From: Bifidobacterium sp. ESL0784
GTDB taxonomy: Bacteria; Actinomycetota; Actinomycetes; Actinomycetales; Bifidobacteriaceae
Length of the DNA stretch: 64,000 bases
NCBI RefSeq assembly: GCF_029433295.1
Contig: NZ_JAQTHV010000004.1
Location: 124,001 to 188,000, forward strand
Reading direction: 5' to 3'
This document shows positions 34,098-43,530 of this stretch, piece by piece (positions within the stretch are counted from its first letter, which is position 1; every line of letters starts with the position of its first letter). The position numbers and the translations under genes are program-made. Below the pieces are notes generated by a model that did not search any database, had not been told where the DNA came from, and saw only the letters and a program-made list of their open reading frames with translations.

Positions 34098-35522
34098 ATG
34101 AGTGTAGCGAAGCTGATAGATCGGATAGCTCAAACCGGAAGTCGGATGAACGGTGCTCACACTCTTGCCGTAGTGTGTGCCCTGTATGAAACCATGATTG
34201 TGACACGTCTACTGTTCGTTCCCGTTGTTGCGAATTCGACGTTACGGGCGGCGATGATTGGTAACTCCTGGGCAATGCCGGTGTTTGTTCTTATTGTCAT
34301 CGTGGCGGTTGCGGGAATATGGTTTTGCCGGCGTTGGCCGCTAAGAATGTTGCTGCTGGAAATGGTTTTGCTCTTAATTGCCTCAATCCTCTATGGTTCC
34401 GCGTTCAGCTATCTGTCACTGCCGTGGGCGATTGCCTTGTATTTTGCCGCTGCAGGAATCGAAAATCTGTTATTGCGGATATGTGGGCTTGTTGCGGCCG
34501 GTCTGCTGGGATTAGGCAGCGTGGGTTTGGCAACGATATGGCATCATGATGCGGGATTTACGAACTTTCTGTACCCGTTTGTTCTGCTTTATGTGGTATT
34601 CGTTGCTGCCGGTGTGCTGGTGCGGAGCTACAGAAAGCGTCTGCAATCTTTACAGGCTTTGTATGATGAGCAGAAACGTGGAGAAAAACTTACCCGGGAG
34701 CGTGACAAAGCCATGAGCCAGTCACGTATAGCAGCAGAACTTCACGACAGCGTCGGTCATGACCTGACCGCTATCATCGCCCTTTCTGAAGGATTGGATG
34801 GTGCTGGGGACAATCCAGAAACGAATGATGCCATAAGCATGATTAACGATTTGGCGCGGCAAGGGCTTGCGGATACGAGGACTGCGGTAAAGGCGTTGCA
34901 ACCAGGCGGATCTGTTGACGGTGATAAGAATGCGAATCAGGGGAATAATCATGGCTCTGAGCAAAAGGCTAGCGGCGTGGCCGAAAATGGCATGCAGGAC
35001 TGCAATGCCCCTGTGTTGTCTGCAAAGGTCGAGTTGCATGACTGGGACGATATCAATCCCATTCTCGATCATTCTCGGCGAATCGGCATCATCACGGCTT
35101 TGACGGAAACCGGACGTCGGCCGCAAGATCCTCAGCAGGCGGATTTGAATTTCACTGTAACTCGAGAGGCCATTACCAACGCCATTCGGCATGGGCAAGG
35201 AGTCAATAGAATCGTCGTTGCCTGGGACCATGACGGGCAAGGTGGCATTGCCGTTACCATCCGTGACAATGGAAAATCAGTTGATGAATCCGGTCAAGAT
35301 GGAAGAGATTCATCCACGTCTGATACGGAAAACGGCAAAAATGAGGCGAAGCCAGGTGAATACGGCGATGGCACTGGGTTAGCTCGGCTTAAGGAAAGCG
35401 TCGAACAAATAGGAGGTACGTTTGCCGCTGGGCCGGATGGCGATGGCTGGACGGTAAAGGCGTATCTTCCTTCGTTGATTGATTTGGTCAGCAAGCAATC
35501 GCAAGGTGGTGAGCGGGCATGA
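34098..35522 (+). CDS. NarL-type sensor histidine kinase near LanFEG-like exporter
   Basis: A 474-residue membrane kinase. About six hydrophobic segments span residues 20-175, without a large external sensor domain. The HisKA_3 motif is AAELHDSVGHDLTAI with phospho-acceptor His216. A HATPase domain follows with TREAITNAIRHG, VTIRDNG and GDGTGLARLKESVEQIGG. It contains an odd Asn/Gly/Asp-rich insert (about 270-300) between dimerisation and ATPase domains, and another acidic one in the ATP lid. ATG 34098 has AAGGGGAG. Small-sensor kinases of this type often detect cell-envelope stress through the adjacent ABC transporter. Confidence 0.9.
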   Translation: MSVAKLIDRIAQTGSRMNGAHTLAVVCALYETMIVTRLLFVPVVANSTLRAAMIGNSWAMPVFVLIVIVAVAGIWFCRRWPLRMLLLEMVLLLIASILYGSAFSYLSLPWAIALYFAAAGIENLLLRICGLVAAGLLGLGSVGLATIWHHDAGFTNFLYPFVLLYVVFVAAGVLVRSYRKRLQSLQALYDEQKRGEKLTRERDKAMSQSRIAAELHDSVGHDLTAIIALSEGLDGAGDNPETNDAISMINDLARQGLADTRTAVKALQPGGSVDGDKNANQGNNHGSEQKASGVAENGMQDCNAPVLSAKVELHDWDDINPILDHSRRIGIITALTETGRRPQDPQQADLNFTVTREAITNAIRHGQGVNRIVVAWDHDGQGGIAVTIRDNGKSVDESGQDGRDSSTSDTENGKNEAKPGEYGDGTGLARLKESVEQIGGTFAAGPDGDGWTVKAYLPSLIDLVSKQSQGGERA

Positions 35523-36196
35523 TTCACGTCATGATTGTCGACGACCAGCGTCCGGCGAGAATGGGATTCGCACTGATGGTTGCCAAGGACCGCGAGCTTG
35601 AAGTAGTCGGGCAGGTGGAAAATGGGCAGATGGCGCTTGATATGCTCGCTTCATTGAGCGGTGCGAATAAGCCGATGCCTGATGTCATGCTAATGGATGT
35701 GCGGATGCCCGTCATGGACGGCATAGACGCGACCGCCGCCATAAAGCAACGTTATCCGAATATCAAAATCCTGATGCTGACCACCTATGACCAGGATGAT
35801 TACGCGTTTGGGGCACTGGGCGCAGGCGCTTCCGGTTTCCTTTTAAAGGATGTTCGCACGGCCGACCTGTGTCGCGCGATTCACTCAGTGTATGAAGGCG
35901 ACGCGATTCTGACACCCCGCATCACCGGTGAAGTAATCAAACGAGGGATTCCGAATGCGAATGCTGAAGCCGAGCAATCCGGACTTCGTGTCCAATTTGC
36001 GACGCTCGGCAGACGTGAACTTGAAGTCGCTTCGCTAGTGAGCGAAGGGTTGACGAACGCTGAGATTGCCGAACGTCTGGGCATTCAGCCAGATTCCGTC
36101 AAAAAGACGGTCAGCCGCATCCTTGCCAAGCTTGATGCCCGAGAGCGCGTCAACATAGCCGTTCTCTGGTACAAAGCCGACATGGATAAATCGTAA
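35519..36196 (+). CDS. NarL/LuxR-family response regulator
   Basis: A 225-residue regulator. The receiver has VDDQ with Asp8 and Asp9, phospho-acceptor Asp60 (VMLMDVRMP), and KD near residue 107 (LLKDV). The LuxR helix-turn-helix GRRELEVASLVSEGLTNAEIAERLG, SVKKTVSRILAKL is at about 160-215. It overlaps the kinase stop by ATGA, so they form a cognate pair. It probably controls the upstream exporter operon. It is the last gene of that operon. Confidence 0.93.
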   Translation: MIHVMIVDDQRPARMGFALMVAKDRELEVVGQVENGQMALDMLASLSGANKPMPDVMLMDVRMPVMDGIDATAAIKQRYPNIKILMLTTYDQDDYAFGALGAGASGFLLKDVRTADLCRAIHSVYEGDAILTPRITGEVIKRGIPNANAEAEQSGLRVQFATLGRRELEVASLVSEGLTNAEIAERLGIQPDSVKKTVSRILAKLDARERVNIAVLWYKADMDKS

Positions 36197-36448
36197 GAGA
36201 TAAAAATAGGCAAAATTCAATATTTAGAAATCTTGGTTTTTCAATGTAGCGATGAATGTTTCAACATAGCAAAACAGCTGATTGGCACAATGTTGTTGAC
36301 TGGAATCTATAATCAGTATTGAAAAGTGATGTAAGCGGTAAAATTCATTTTTCTTGATACTGGGTAATATCATTTATTCAACCCGATAATGCTACGATGA
36401 AGAAGTTATTGCCGACAATGAGTGGGTCTTTAGAGAAAGAAAATACGC

Positions 36449-37687
36449 ATGAACGCATCGGAAAAACCTGTCGAAAAAGATGGGGAAGTGGAAGCGAAGC
36501 AGCGTACTCGTGGCAGACTGCTGATGGTGTGCATGCCATATTAGGGGCATATCAACCCGACGCTGGCAACGGTCCGCGCGCTGGTCGTCGGCGGGTGGGA
36601 TGTCACGTATATCTGTGATCCGCGCTGGGAGCGGCAGGTTCGGCAATCGGGAGCGACATTTGTCCCTTACGACGATTATTCCGCCAATCCCTGCAAATTT
36701 GAGCGCACGATTCAGGCGCCCGAAAAGGCTGATAATACCGTGTTGCGAGTTGGCCGTGAGTCGCATTTCGACGCGTTCCTGTATGAGGGCCTGCTGGTTG
36801 CAGGCAAGGCGTTGGCAGATAAACTGGGGCTTCCGTCAATCCGTCTGTATTCGACATTCTGCTACAACCGTGACATCCTCAATCGGCTCGCTGGTGCCAG
36901 CAAAGGGTTCCACCTTACGTCGGTGTTGCGCAGCAAAAGGTTTCTGCGTCTGATGTCGTCAAGCACGCGGCGCAGGGGATTGATGAAGACCCAGGATTTC
37001 GTCAGCGAGATGGTTGATAACCCGCCGACGCTGACCTACACGTACACCTCGCGTTCCTTCCAGATCGACGGCGATTCCTTTCCGGAGGAACGGTACCGGT
37101 TCATCGGTCCCTCATTGGATGGCAGAGAGGATCAGAAGCCGAGTGCCGATTTGGCATCGGTAATGGAGAAGAGCGCCGACAAGCCAATCATCTATGCTTC
37201 ACTTGGCACCATTTTCAATACGTTCCTGCCATTCTATCGTGCGGTTGTCGGCGCATTCGGAGGTAAGGGCGTGACGGTGATTTTGTCCGTCGGCCATAAT
37301 TTCAAGCGCGACAAACTCGGTGAGATTCCGGACAACATCCATATCTACGAATCGGTGGATCAGCTTTCCGTGTTGCGCAGGGCTTCTCTGTTCCTGACCC
37401 ACGGTGGCATGAACAGTGTCAACGAAGCACTGTATTACAGTGTCCCGTTGGTTGCAGTGCCGATGGCAGACGACCAACCGGCCGTTGCCGCAAGACTTGC
37501 CCAACTTGGTCTTGGCGTGAACCTCGATAAGAAGTCGATCTCCGCGCAGTCGTTGTATGAAGCCGCGACGAAAGTCATGGACGACAAAGAAACCGCCGAA
37601 CGTGTCAAGACGATGAGCCGTGATATGCATGAGGCCGGAGGCAACGCGCAAATCGTCAACGATCTGGATGGGTTATTGGCTGGATGA
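36449..37687 (+). pseudogene. MGT-family glycosyltransferase interrupted by one in-frame TAG
   Basis: From ATG 36449 one frame runs 412 codons to 37687 but for one TAG at 36542-36544. Reading through it, the protein begins with a charged tail, then LLMVCMPY-stop-GHINPT, the family GHxNP nucleotide-sugar motif region. The rest continues normally, with ASLGTIFNTF and the C-terminal FLTHGGMNSVNEALYYSVPLVAVPMADDQP donor-site motif. This is a UGT/macrolide-type glycosyltransferase. Only one base pair (for example G to A in TGG) separates it from a full frame, so it is a recent inactivation, a phase switch, or a sequencing error. A GTG at 36740 would give a 315-residue piece lacking the N-lobe start. 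Confidence 0.85.
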
Positions 37688-37961
37688 TTCGGTTGAAGAT
37701 ACACGATTCGTCATGTGTCGGTATCCATCACCATGCTTCATTCATGAATGAACATTACTGATGCGGTTCTGTCATGATTTGAGCTGCAACAGACGATCCG
37801 ATCAGTGTTTTATCTTTTAAAATGTCGGAATTCTGAATTTATATTATTCAAGGATTCCAGCGAAGCAATGATGGCTAGACATATTTATTTATTATCCCTA
37901 GTATGTAGGGCGTCCTGTATCCTGAAAGTACGAAGAACTCGCGACGGACGAAGGGCAAGAG

Positions 37962-38810
37962 ATGATGAATGAGGCTGCGCCGGATACGGCCTATCGCCAG
38001 GCTTTCGGCGATGTGTCAACGGCACATATCGCGGTGTCGATACGGGGGCTTGCAAAGCGATTCGGCGACAAGACCGCCGTCGACAACTTTTCGCTGGATA
38101 TCCCCGTCGGCTCGTTCTACGGGTTGGTTGGCCCCAACGGTGCGGGCAAGACCACGACGCTCAACATGGTCACCGGGCTTTTGATACCCGACAGCGGCGC
38201 GATCAGCGTTCTCGGGGCCGACGTGTGGAGTGATGTCAACCGTGCCAAGCGCTCCATCGGTGTGATGCCACAAGCCGACCAGATCTTCAACCGGCTTACC
38301 GGCCGTCAGCTGCTCCTGTATTCGGGGATGCTGCGCGGTATGAAACGTGCCGAAGCCGCCAAACGCGCCGATGACCTGCTGAAAGCTTTTGATCTGGCCG
38401 AAGCCGGCGACAAGATGGTCTCGGACTATTCAGCCGGCATGACCAAAAAAATCTGCCTTGGGACGGCGATGATCGCCAGTCCCCGCATCCTGGTGCTTGA
38501 CGAGCCGTTCGAGTCCGTCGACCCCGTTTCCAGTGCGAATCTGAAAGACGTCTTGGCCGAGTACGCAGCCACGGGCGGCACGGTCATCATCTCCTCGCAC
38601 GTTATGGCGCTGGTCGAGAAGATGTGCACGCACGTTGCTGTCATCGATCATGGGCAGGTTCGCGCGGCGGGCACCATCGCGCAGGTCGCGGCAGGGGAAG
38701 ACTTGGAAGACCGCTTTCTTGATTTGGTTGGCGGTCGTCACAGTGCTGCACATCTCGATTGGCTCAACGGCGGCGGAAGTGACGCTGCAACTTCCAATCC
38801 GGAGGCGTGA
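37962..38810 (+). CDS. ABC-2 type exporter ATPase
   Basis: A 282-residue ATPase. Walker A GPNGAGKT, Q-loop MPQADQIFNRLTG, signature YSAGMTKK, Walker B ILVLDEPFESVDP and switch SSHV are present. The length is normal for the drug/antibiotic exporter subgroup. It precedes a large permease with no gap (1 bp between stop and next start), so they form one operon. ATG 37962 has AAGGGCAAGAG upstream. It may export a toxic compound or lipid. Confidence 0.9.
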   Translation: MMNEAAPDTAYRQAFGDVSTAHIAVSIRGLAKRFGDKTAVDNFSLDIPVGSFYGLVGPNGAGKTTTLNMVTGLLIPDSGAISVLGADVWSDVNRAKRSIGVMPQADQIFNRLTGRQLLLYSGMLRGMKRAEAAKRADDLLKAFDLAEAGDKMVSDYSAGMTKKICLGTAMIASPRILVLDEPFESVDPVSSANLKDVLAEYAATGGTVIISSHVMALVEKMCTHVAVIDHGQVRAAGTIAQVAAGEDLEDRFLDLVGGRHSAAHLDWLNGGGSDAATSNPEA

Positions 38811-38811
38811 G

Positions 38812-40488
38812 ATGGCGGAGATGGCAACCATAGTGCGCCTGAAATGGGCGCTGATGTGGGCGACGATGCGCAAATCGGTGTGGCAGACGGTGAATTTCGT
38901 TTTAACTGGCTTGATTGGTCTTGCGGTCGTTATTGGCATCGGCGTTTTCGCATGGAAATTCGGGCCTGCCCCGCATATGCCCAAAGGTGTCGATCTCACA
39001 GATGGAATGCGTTTCACCATGGTGCTGCTGGGTTCGTTTCTGACGCTTTTTGTGATTATCATCCAAATGATGCTGGTCGGCGGCGGAACGTCGATAAGTG
39101 CCAAGCGTTTTGTACTTTTCGGCATCGAAGACAAGACGTTGCAGGCGGGTCTTATCGCCGCGAGCATGGCCGGTGTCCCCGCAATCGTCGGTATTGTCTC
39201 GCTTGTCGAATGGTCGATGGCCTACCGCAAGCTCGGAGCCGGAGTCGTTGTCGCTGAGGTCGTGGCAGCTCCTTTGGCCATTCTTACCATCTGCATGCTC
39301 GGCCGAATGGTCACTTCGTTGCTCGACACATTGGTACGCACAAAGCACGGTCAGACGGTGCTCTACATCGTCATGTTCCTGATTTTCCTCGCCATCATCG
39401 AAATACCGGCCATGTTCGGCGGTGCCATCGGCGGCAGCGTAGCGGTGGATGGAAGTGCCGCCATCGTGGCTTCCGGAGCACAGATCTCCAACGTGATGCA
39501 TTCGATGTCCGGCGTAGTGACGGTGCTTTCCTTTACGCCTCTGGCCGCGGCTTTCGCTTTGCCCTTCGATGTCGTGGGCGGGGCGTGGGGCGCGCTGCTT
39601 ATTCGTTTGCTTGTGCTCGTGGCGACTTGGGCGCTTTGTTTCGCGATCGGCTTGTGGTGTCTCAAACGTGAGCGGCTGTTGACCGGCAGCGAAGAAAACC
39701 GCGCCGTGAAAGTCAAAGGCATCGGTGCGTTCGGCTGGATGCCGGATTCGCCATCGGGCGCGATATCGGCACGCTTGGTCACTTATCTGAGGCACGACCC
39801 CCGCCAGTTCTTCACGTTGCTTATGCCGTTGCTGTTCATGGTCATCGAGTTGCTTGGGGCTGGAGGCGAAGCTGATTTCGCATTCTCCTCCCTGATTTTG
39901 GGCGCGTTGTTCATGAACCTCGTCGAAAGCAATGGTCTGGCGTACGACGGACGAGGGTTTACGATGCAGGTGTTTGCAGGGCTTCGAGGCCGAGATGACA
40001 GGCTTGGGCGGGTTCATGTCTATGCCGTGTTTTCGCTGGCATACCTGGCCGTCATGGCCTTGGTGCTGATGGCGTTCACCTCCGGCTGGGGCAACGAATC
40101 TCATTGGATGCATTTATTCGCTTTCTTTGGCGCCGCCGTCGCGTTCGATCTCGTCGGATTGGGCATTGCCGAGTCCATGTCGTGTGTGGCCATTTACCCG
40201 GTGCCGTCCATCGACAAACCGTTCGCCACGCCGCAAGGCCGCGGGCTGGCGCAAGCGGTGATGCCGTTGGCCTATTTCGCGCTGATGCTTGTGTTGGTAC
40301 TGCCCTTGGGTCTGGTGACAACGCTGGTAGCATTCAATCATTGGCCGTCTTGGTTTATCGGTCTGGGCGGCATCGTCAACGGTGTCGTCGTATTGATCCT
40401 CGGCACATGGATAGGCGGCAAGTTGCTTGACAAACGCCAGCTAAGGATATTGGCGGCGCTTGATTCCATGGCTGAGCTCCAGCAGTAG
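38812..40488 (+). CDS. Large ABC exporter permease (uncharacterised)
   Basis: A 558-residue polytopic membrane protein with about 12 hydrophobic segments, roughly double a normal ABC-2 permease, and thus probably two fused halves. No clear extracytoplasmic domain. ATG 38812 follows GGAGGCG inside the previous gene end; an upstream extension to 38635 would overlap the ATPase gene in another frame and is rejected. It works with the preceding ATPase. I do not recognise the substrate. Confidence 0.8.
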   Translation: MAEMATIVRLKWALMWATMRKSVWQTVNFVLTGLIGLAVVIGIGVFAWKFGPAPHMPKGVDLTDGMRFTMVLLGSFLTLFVIIIQMMLVGGGTSISAKRFVLFGIEDKTLQAGLIAASMAGVPAIVGIVSLVEWSMAYRKLGAGVVVAEVVAAPLAILTICMLGRMVTSLLDTLVRTKHGQTVLYIVMFLIFLAIIEIPAMFGGAIGGSVAVDGSAAIVASGAQISNVMHSMSGVVTVLSFTPLAAAFALPFDVVGGAWGALLIRLLVLVATWALCFAIGLWCLKRERLLTGSEENRAVKVKGIGAFGWMPDSPSGAISARLVTYLRHDPRQFFTLLMPLLFMVIELLGAGGEADFAFSSLILGALFMNLVESNGLAYDGRGFTMQVFAGLRGRDDRLGRVHVYAVFSLAYLAVMALVLMAFTSGWGNESHWMHLFAFFGAAVAFDLVGLGIAESMSCVAIYPVPSIDKPFATPQGRGLAQAVMPLAYFALMLVLVLPLGLVTTLVAFNHWPSWFIGLGGIVNGVVVLILGTWIGGKLLDKRQLRILAALDSMAELQQ

Positions 40489-40594
40489 CGATATTTGTCA
40501 ATGAGACCAAGCGACGAAGAGTAATGTATTGCTATTCAATGATTCGCTGGTAGTATCGGCTATTCTGTCGCAATTTTCTTTCTCAAGAAACCGA

Positions 40595-40635
40595 AAAGCC
40601 GCTCTTTCCGCATTTGTATTGGAAAGAACGGCTTT
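40595..40635. terminator. Bidirectional terminator between convergent genes
   Basis: A 15-bp stem with one mismatch (40595-40609 with 40621-40635) around an 11-nt loop, flanked by T/A runs, between the large permease gene and the Cys-rich membrane protein gene on the other strand. Confidence 0.78.
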
Positions 40636-40702
40636 AAACAGTGTGAATTGGTTGATAACGCTGAAATTAGCCTTGTAGCGCTTAAATCAACGAATCAACA
40701 AA

Positions 40703-42178
40703 TCAGCGTGAGAAGCTTACGGCCTGATGATTCGAATCCCGGTTTTCTGGATTGCTCACACTCACGGATGTTGGAGTAAGGCTGCTGCCTGAACTCGGCT
40801 CGACATAGGTGCTGGCTTTGGTATCGCCGGATTTTCCGGAGTTATCCTTGCCTTTGTCGGAGTCGCCGATGGCCGAGCAGGTTTTCTGTGCACCATTGAC
40901 CACGTCAACACGGCATTGGAAGTTGGCTTTGGCCTCTTCCTCCCACGCGTCATCCATTTTGGCGATGTCGTCGTTGGCTGCATTGACTTTGCTCTTGAGC
41001 TTTTGTTTCGAGGCGTCAGAAGCCTCACCGCCGCCACTACGGTAATAGGCGCAGCCGGAATCGCTGCAGAACGGGGTCTGGCCCTGGTTGGTTCCTATCC
41101 AGATCGGGATGATGCGGTCCTTTGACTGGTCGGTGGGGTCGGGAATGGTCGTGTAGCTGGAAGGGGCCACATCGTTGAGTGCGGAATTCTTTTGCGCGAC
41201 GATGAGTATCTCCTGCACACTCGGTGAATCCTCGTTGTATTGGTAAGCGCCGCCCTGCACCAGTTGGTCCTCTGTGGAGGGGATGTCGCCATAGCTCATG
41301 CACTGGCTGTCCAAGCCTCCGCATTCTCGCAATGTGTACGGGGGAGTGGTGCCGGAAAATGGATTTTGCGGTGTCAGCTGGCCGTTTGAGATGTTCATCC
41401 AGGCTCCGCCGGGGTTGGTCCAGGTGCCGTCCAAGCTGGAGTAATCGCCTCGTTTGATTTGTGTCATGTCGATGCCGCTGTTGGCCGCCTCTTCGTCATT
41501 GGCCTTTTTCTGCTTTTCTGCGGCGGCTACCTCACGCTCGATCGGTTTGAGCACATCATCGGCATCGCTTTTGGAATCGACCAGTTTTTTGGCTACCTTG
41601 CTCATGCTGCTGGCGCTGCCGTTGACTTTGCCGATGAGGTTGTTCAGGGACTGCGTCGCCTGCTTTAGGTCTTTGGTGGATGCACTGGAAGTGTCGGCGA
41701 TGGTGTCGGCGGCTTTGGCATCGGAAAGTTTCCTAGCCGTTTTCAGCGTTTTCTGGTAATCACCGAACAGGTCGGGATCCTTGACTTGGCCCTTGTGGAT
41801 GTCTTCGGTGTCGCTGTTCGCCCGTTTGATGGCGGTCTTCAGATCCGATTTGGCGTCGGCAAGATTGTTGACGGCCTTACCATACTGTGAAACCGCAGAA
41901 TTATGGGAATTCGAGGAATAATAATAGAAACCGCCAGCAGCGGCGGCCGTGAGCACGACGACCACGGCTGCAATGATGACAATCATCCTGGTTTTGCTTT
42001 TGTGGGGCTTCGCCGGTGTCGCCGCACCGTTCTGCTGCGGCTGCATGCCACCGGGCAGCGGAACGTTGGTCGGAACGGGCGGAATGTTGCTGGTTGCTGC
42101 GTTGTATGTTCCGTTATTGGCTTGCGAGGGATATGCTGCGTTTGCACCCGGTTGATTCCAAGGCTGATTGCCACTCAT
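40703..42178 (-). CDS. Membrane-anchored Cys-containing extracellular protein, unknown function
   Basis: A 491-residue protein of no family I recognise. Residues 1-60 are Pro/Gln/Asn-rich, KSKTR is followed by a single hydrophobic helix (64-87), so the N-terminus is cytoplasmic and most of the protein is outside. Residues 95-215 form a helical, heptad-like region. The remainder has three pairs of cysteines (CGGLDSQC, CSDSGC, and CRVDVVNGAQKTC), fitting disulfides outside the cell. The end is Ser-rich. ATG 42178 has GGAAGGGA. It may be a cell-surface sensor or structural protein. It is divergent from the LOG gene. Confidence 0.75.
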   Translation of the reverse strand: MSGNQPWNQPGANAAYPSQANNGTYNAATSNIPPVPTNVPLPGGMQPQQNGAATPAKPHKSKTRMIVIIAAVVVVLTAAAAGGFYYYSSNSHNSAVSQYGKAVNNLADAKSDLKTAIKRANSDTEDIHKGQVKDPDLFGDYQKTLKTARKLSDAKAADTIADTSSASTKDLKQATQSLNNLIGKVNGSASSMSKVAKKLVDSKSDADDVLKPIEREVAAAEKQKKANDEEAANSGIDMTQIKRGDYSSLDGTWTNPGGAWMNISNGQLTPQNPFSGTTPPYTLRECGGLDSQCMSYGDIPSTEDQLVQGGAYQYNEDSPSVQEILIVAQKNSALNDVAPSSYTTIPDPTDQSKDRIIPIWIGTNQGQTPFCSDSGCAYYRSGGGEASDASKQKLKSKVNAANDDIAKMDDAWEEEAKANFQCRVDVVNGAQKTCSAIGDSDKGKDNSGKSGDTKASTYVEPSSGSSLTPTSVSVSNPENRDSNHQAVSFSR

Positions 42179-42314
42179 TTGGCGTCCCTTCCTGCTTCAA
42201 TGACAGTATTGAAGGCTTCTCCTGCTTAGGACAATAGCATATGGTCGGAATCATATTTGTGTTGCGTTCGGCAGGTACGAGAGTAGGAATCAGATATAGG
42301 AATAGGGAGGCAGT

Positions 42315-43355
42315 ATGACAACGGAAGAAACAGATGACACTATGGGCTTGAATGACGGACGGAAAGCGGCGAATGGTGACGGCAAGAGCAATGGGAATGG
42401 CAATAGCAATAGCGATCGTAACAGCGATGGCGCTCGTAACAGCAACGGCAATGGCTTGATTGGAGCCGATGATACGCACGGCACGGCGGATTTGGCAGAT
42501 GACGTGCGCTCGTGGGAGACGCACCGCAGTGGGTCGGTGCTGATGCGCGGGTCAATGATTCCCGAGCAGACGCCAGACCAGGCGCTGCTTGCATTCCCCG
42601 ATGAGGATGACGACAATGCTGACAGAGTTGGGAACAACGTTGCACATGGAAACACTGCTGATGCTCAGGCGTCGGAAGCGAGCATCTCTGGAGCTGCTGC
42701 ACGTATGTCAAAAGCGCATGGTGGCAAGGATTGGCGGCATGGCGACCCTTGGCGTGTGTTGCGTATTCAGTCCGAATTCGTGGAGGGGTTCGACGCGCTC
42801 GCGGATCTGGGTCGTGCGTTGTGTGTGTTCGGTTCGGCGCGTGTGAAAGAGGAAGAGCCGGAATACCGTCAGGCCATGCGTATGGGCGAGATGGCGGCGC
42901 AAAACGGGATTACGGTTATCACCGGCGGCGGGCCGGGCATCATGGAAGCCGCGAACCGAGGTGCTGCCGAAGCCGGCGGTGTCTCGGTGGGGCTCGGCAT
43001 CGAGCTGCCGCATGAAGAGGGGCTCAACCAGTGGGTAAACCTCGGGATGAACTTCCGCTACTTCTTCGTACGCAAAATGATGTTCGTCAAGTATTCCTCG
43101 GCGCTGATCGTCTGCCCCGGCGGTTTCGGCACGCTCGATGAAATGTTCGAAATCCTAACGCTGGTACAGACCGGCAAGACTTCACCCAAGCCAGTAGTGC
43201 TGTTCGATACGCAATATTGGAAAGGCCTTTTTGACTGGGTTCAGGGGCCGATGCTTGATCGCGGACTGATTTCGAAAGAGGATCTGAAGAAGGTTCAGTT
43301 CACCGATGATCCCGAGGAAGCGGTGCGGCTGGCAATCGGCGGAATGACGAAATAG
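42315..43355 (+). CDS. LOG-family protein (TIGR00730 type)
   Basis: A 346-residue protein. The core shows VITGGGPGIMEAANRGA and CPGGFGTLDEMFE, the two phosphoribohydrolase motifs of LOG/Lysine decarboxylase-like proteins, which cleave cytokinin or other nucleoside 5'-monophosphates. The first 150 residues are extra; residues about 14-55 are Asn/Ser/Gly-rich and come from an 18-bp tandem DNA repeat (42414-42449). ATG 42315 has GGGAGG. It lies between two divergent/convergent genes and is likely monocistronic. Substrate is not known. Confidence 0.88.
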   Translation: MTTEETDDTMGLNDGRKAANGDGKSNGNGNSNSDRNSDGARNSNGNGLIGADDTHGTADLADDVRSWETHRSGSVLMRGSMIPEQTPDQALLAFPDEDDDNADRVGNNVAHGNTADAQASEASISGAAARMSKAHGGKDWRHGDPWRVLRIQSEFVEGFDALADLGRALCVFGSARVKEEEPEYRQAMRMGEMAAQNGITVITGGGPGIMEAANRGAAEAGGVSVGLGIELPHEEGLNQWVNLGMNFRYFFVRKMMFVKYSSALIVCPGGFGTLDEMFEILTLVQTGKTSPKPVVLFDTQYWKGLFDWVQGPMLDRGLISKEDLKKVQFTDDPEEAVRLAIGGMTK

Positions 43356-43402
43356 CGGAGTAGGGAATGGTGGAATAGCGATATCGTGATTTGATGCCAG
43401 AG

Positions 43403-43450
43403 ATAATAATGGGATGCGTTACTCGCTTGAGTAGTGCGTCCCATTATTAT
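43403..43450. terminator. Bidirectional terminator between convergent genes
   Basis: A 15-bp stem (43403-43417 with 43436-43450, one G-U) with an inner ACTC/GAGT pair, followed by T-rich sequence, between the LOG gene and the methyltransferase gene. Confidence 0.82.
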
Positions 43451-43530
43451 TCTTATTATTCCCGAGCGTTTGGAAATTTTCGGATGCGTTTCTTAAATCT
43501 TAAAGATGACGACGTTGAAAGGTTCAACAA

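Noticed and set aside
38902..40113. 403-codon open frame on the minus strand across the large permease
   Set aside because: His/Arg/Gln-rich translation typical of an antisense shadow of a membrane protein gene.
40722..40745. Possible att copy of the tRNA-Arg 3' end (TTCGAATCC) closing a 10-kb island
   Set aside because: Only nine bases match, inside a coding region; too short to support an integration event.
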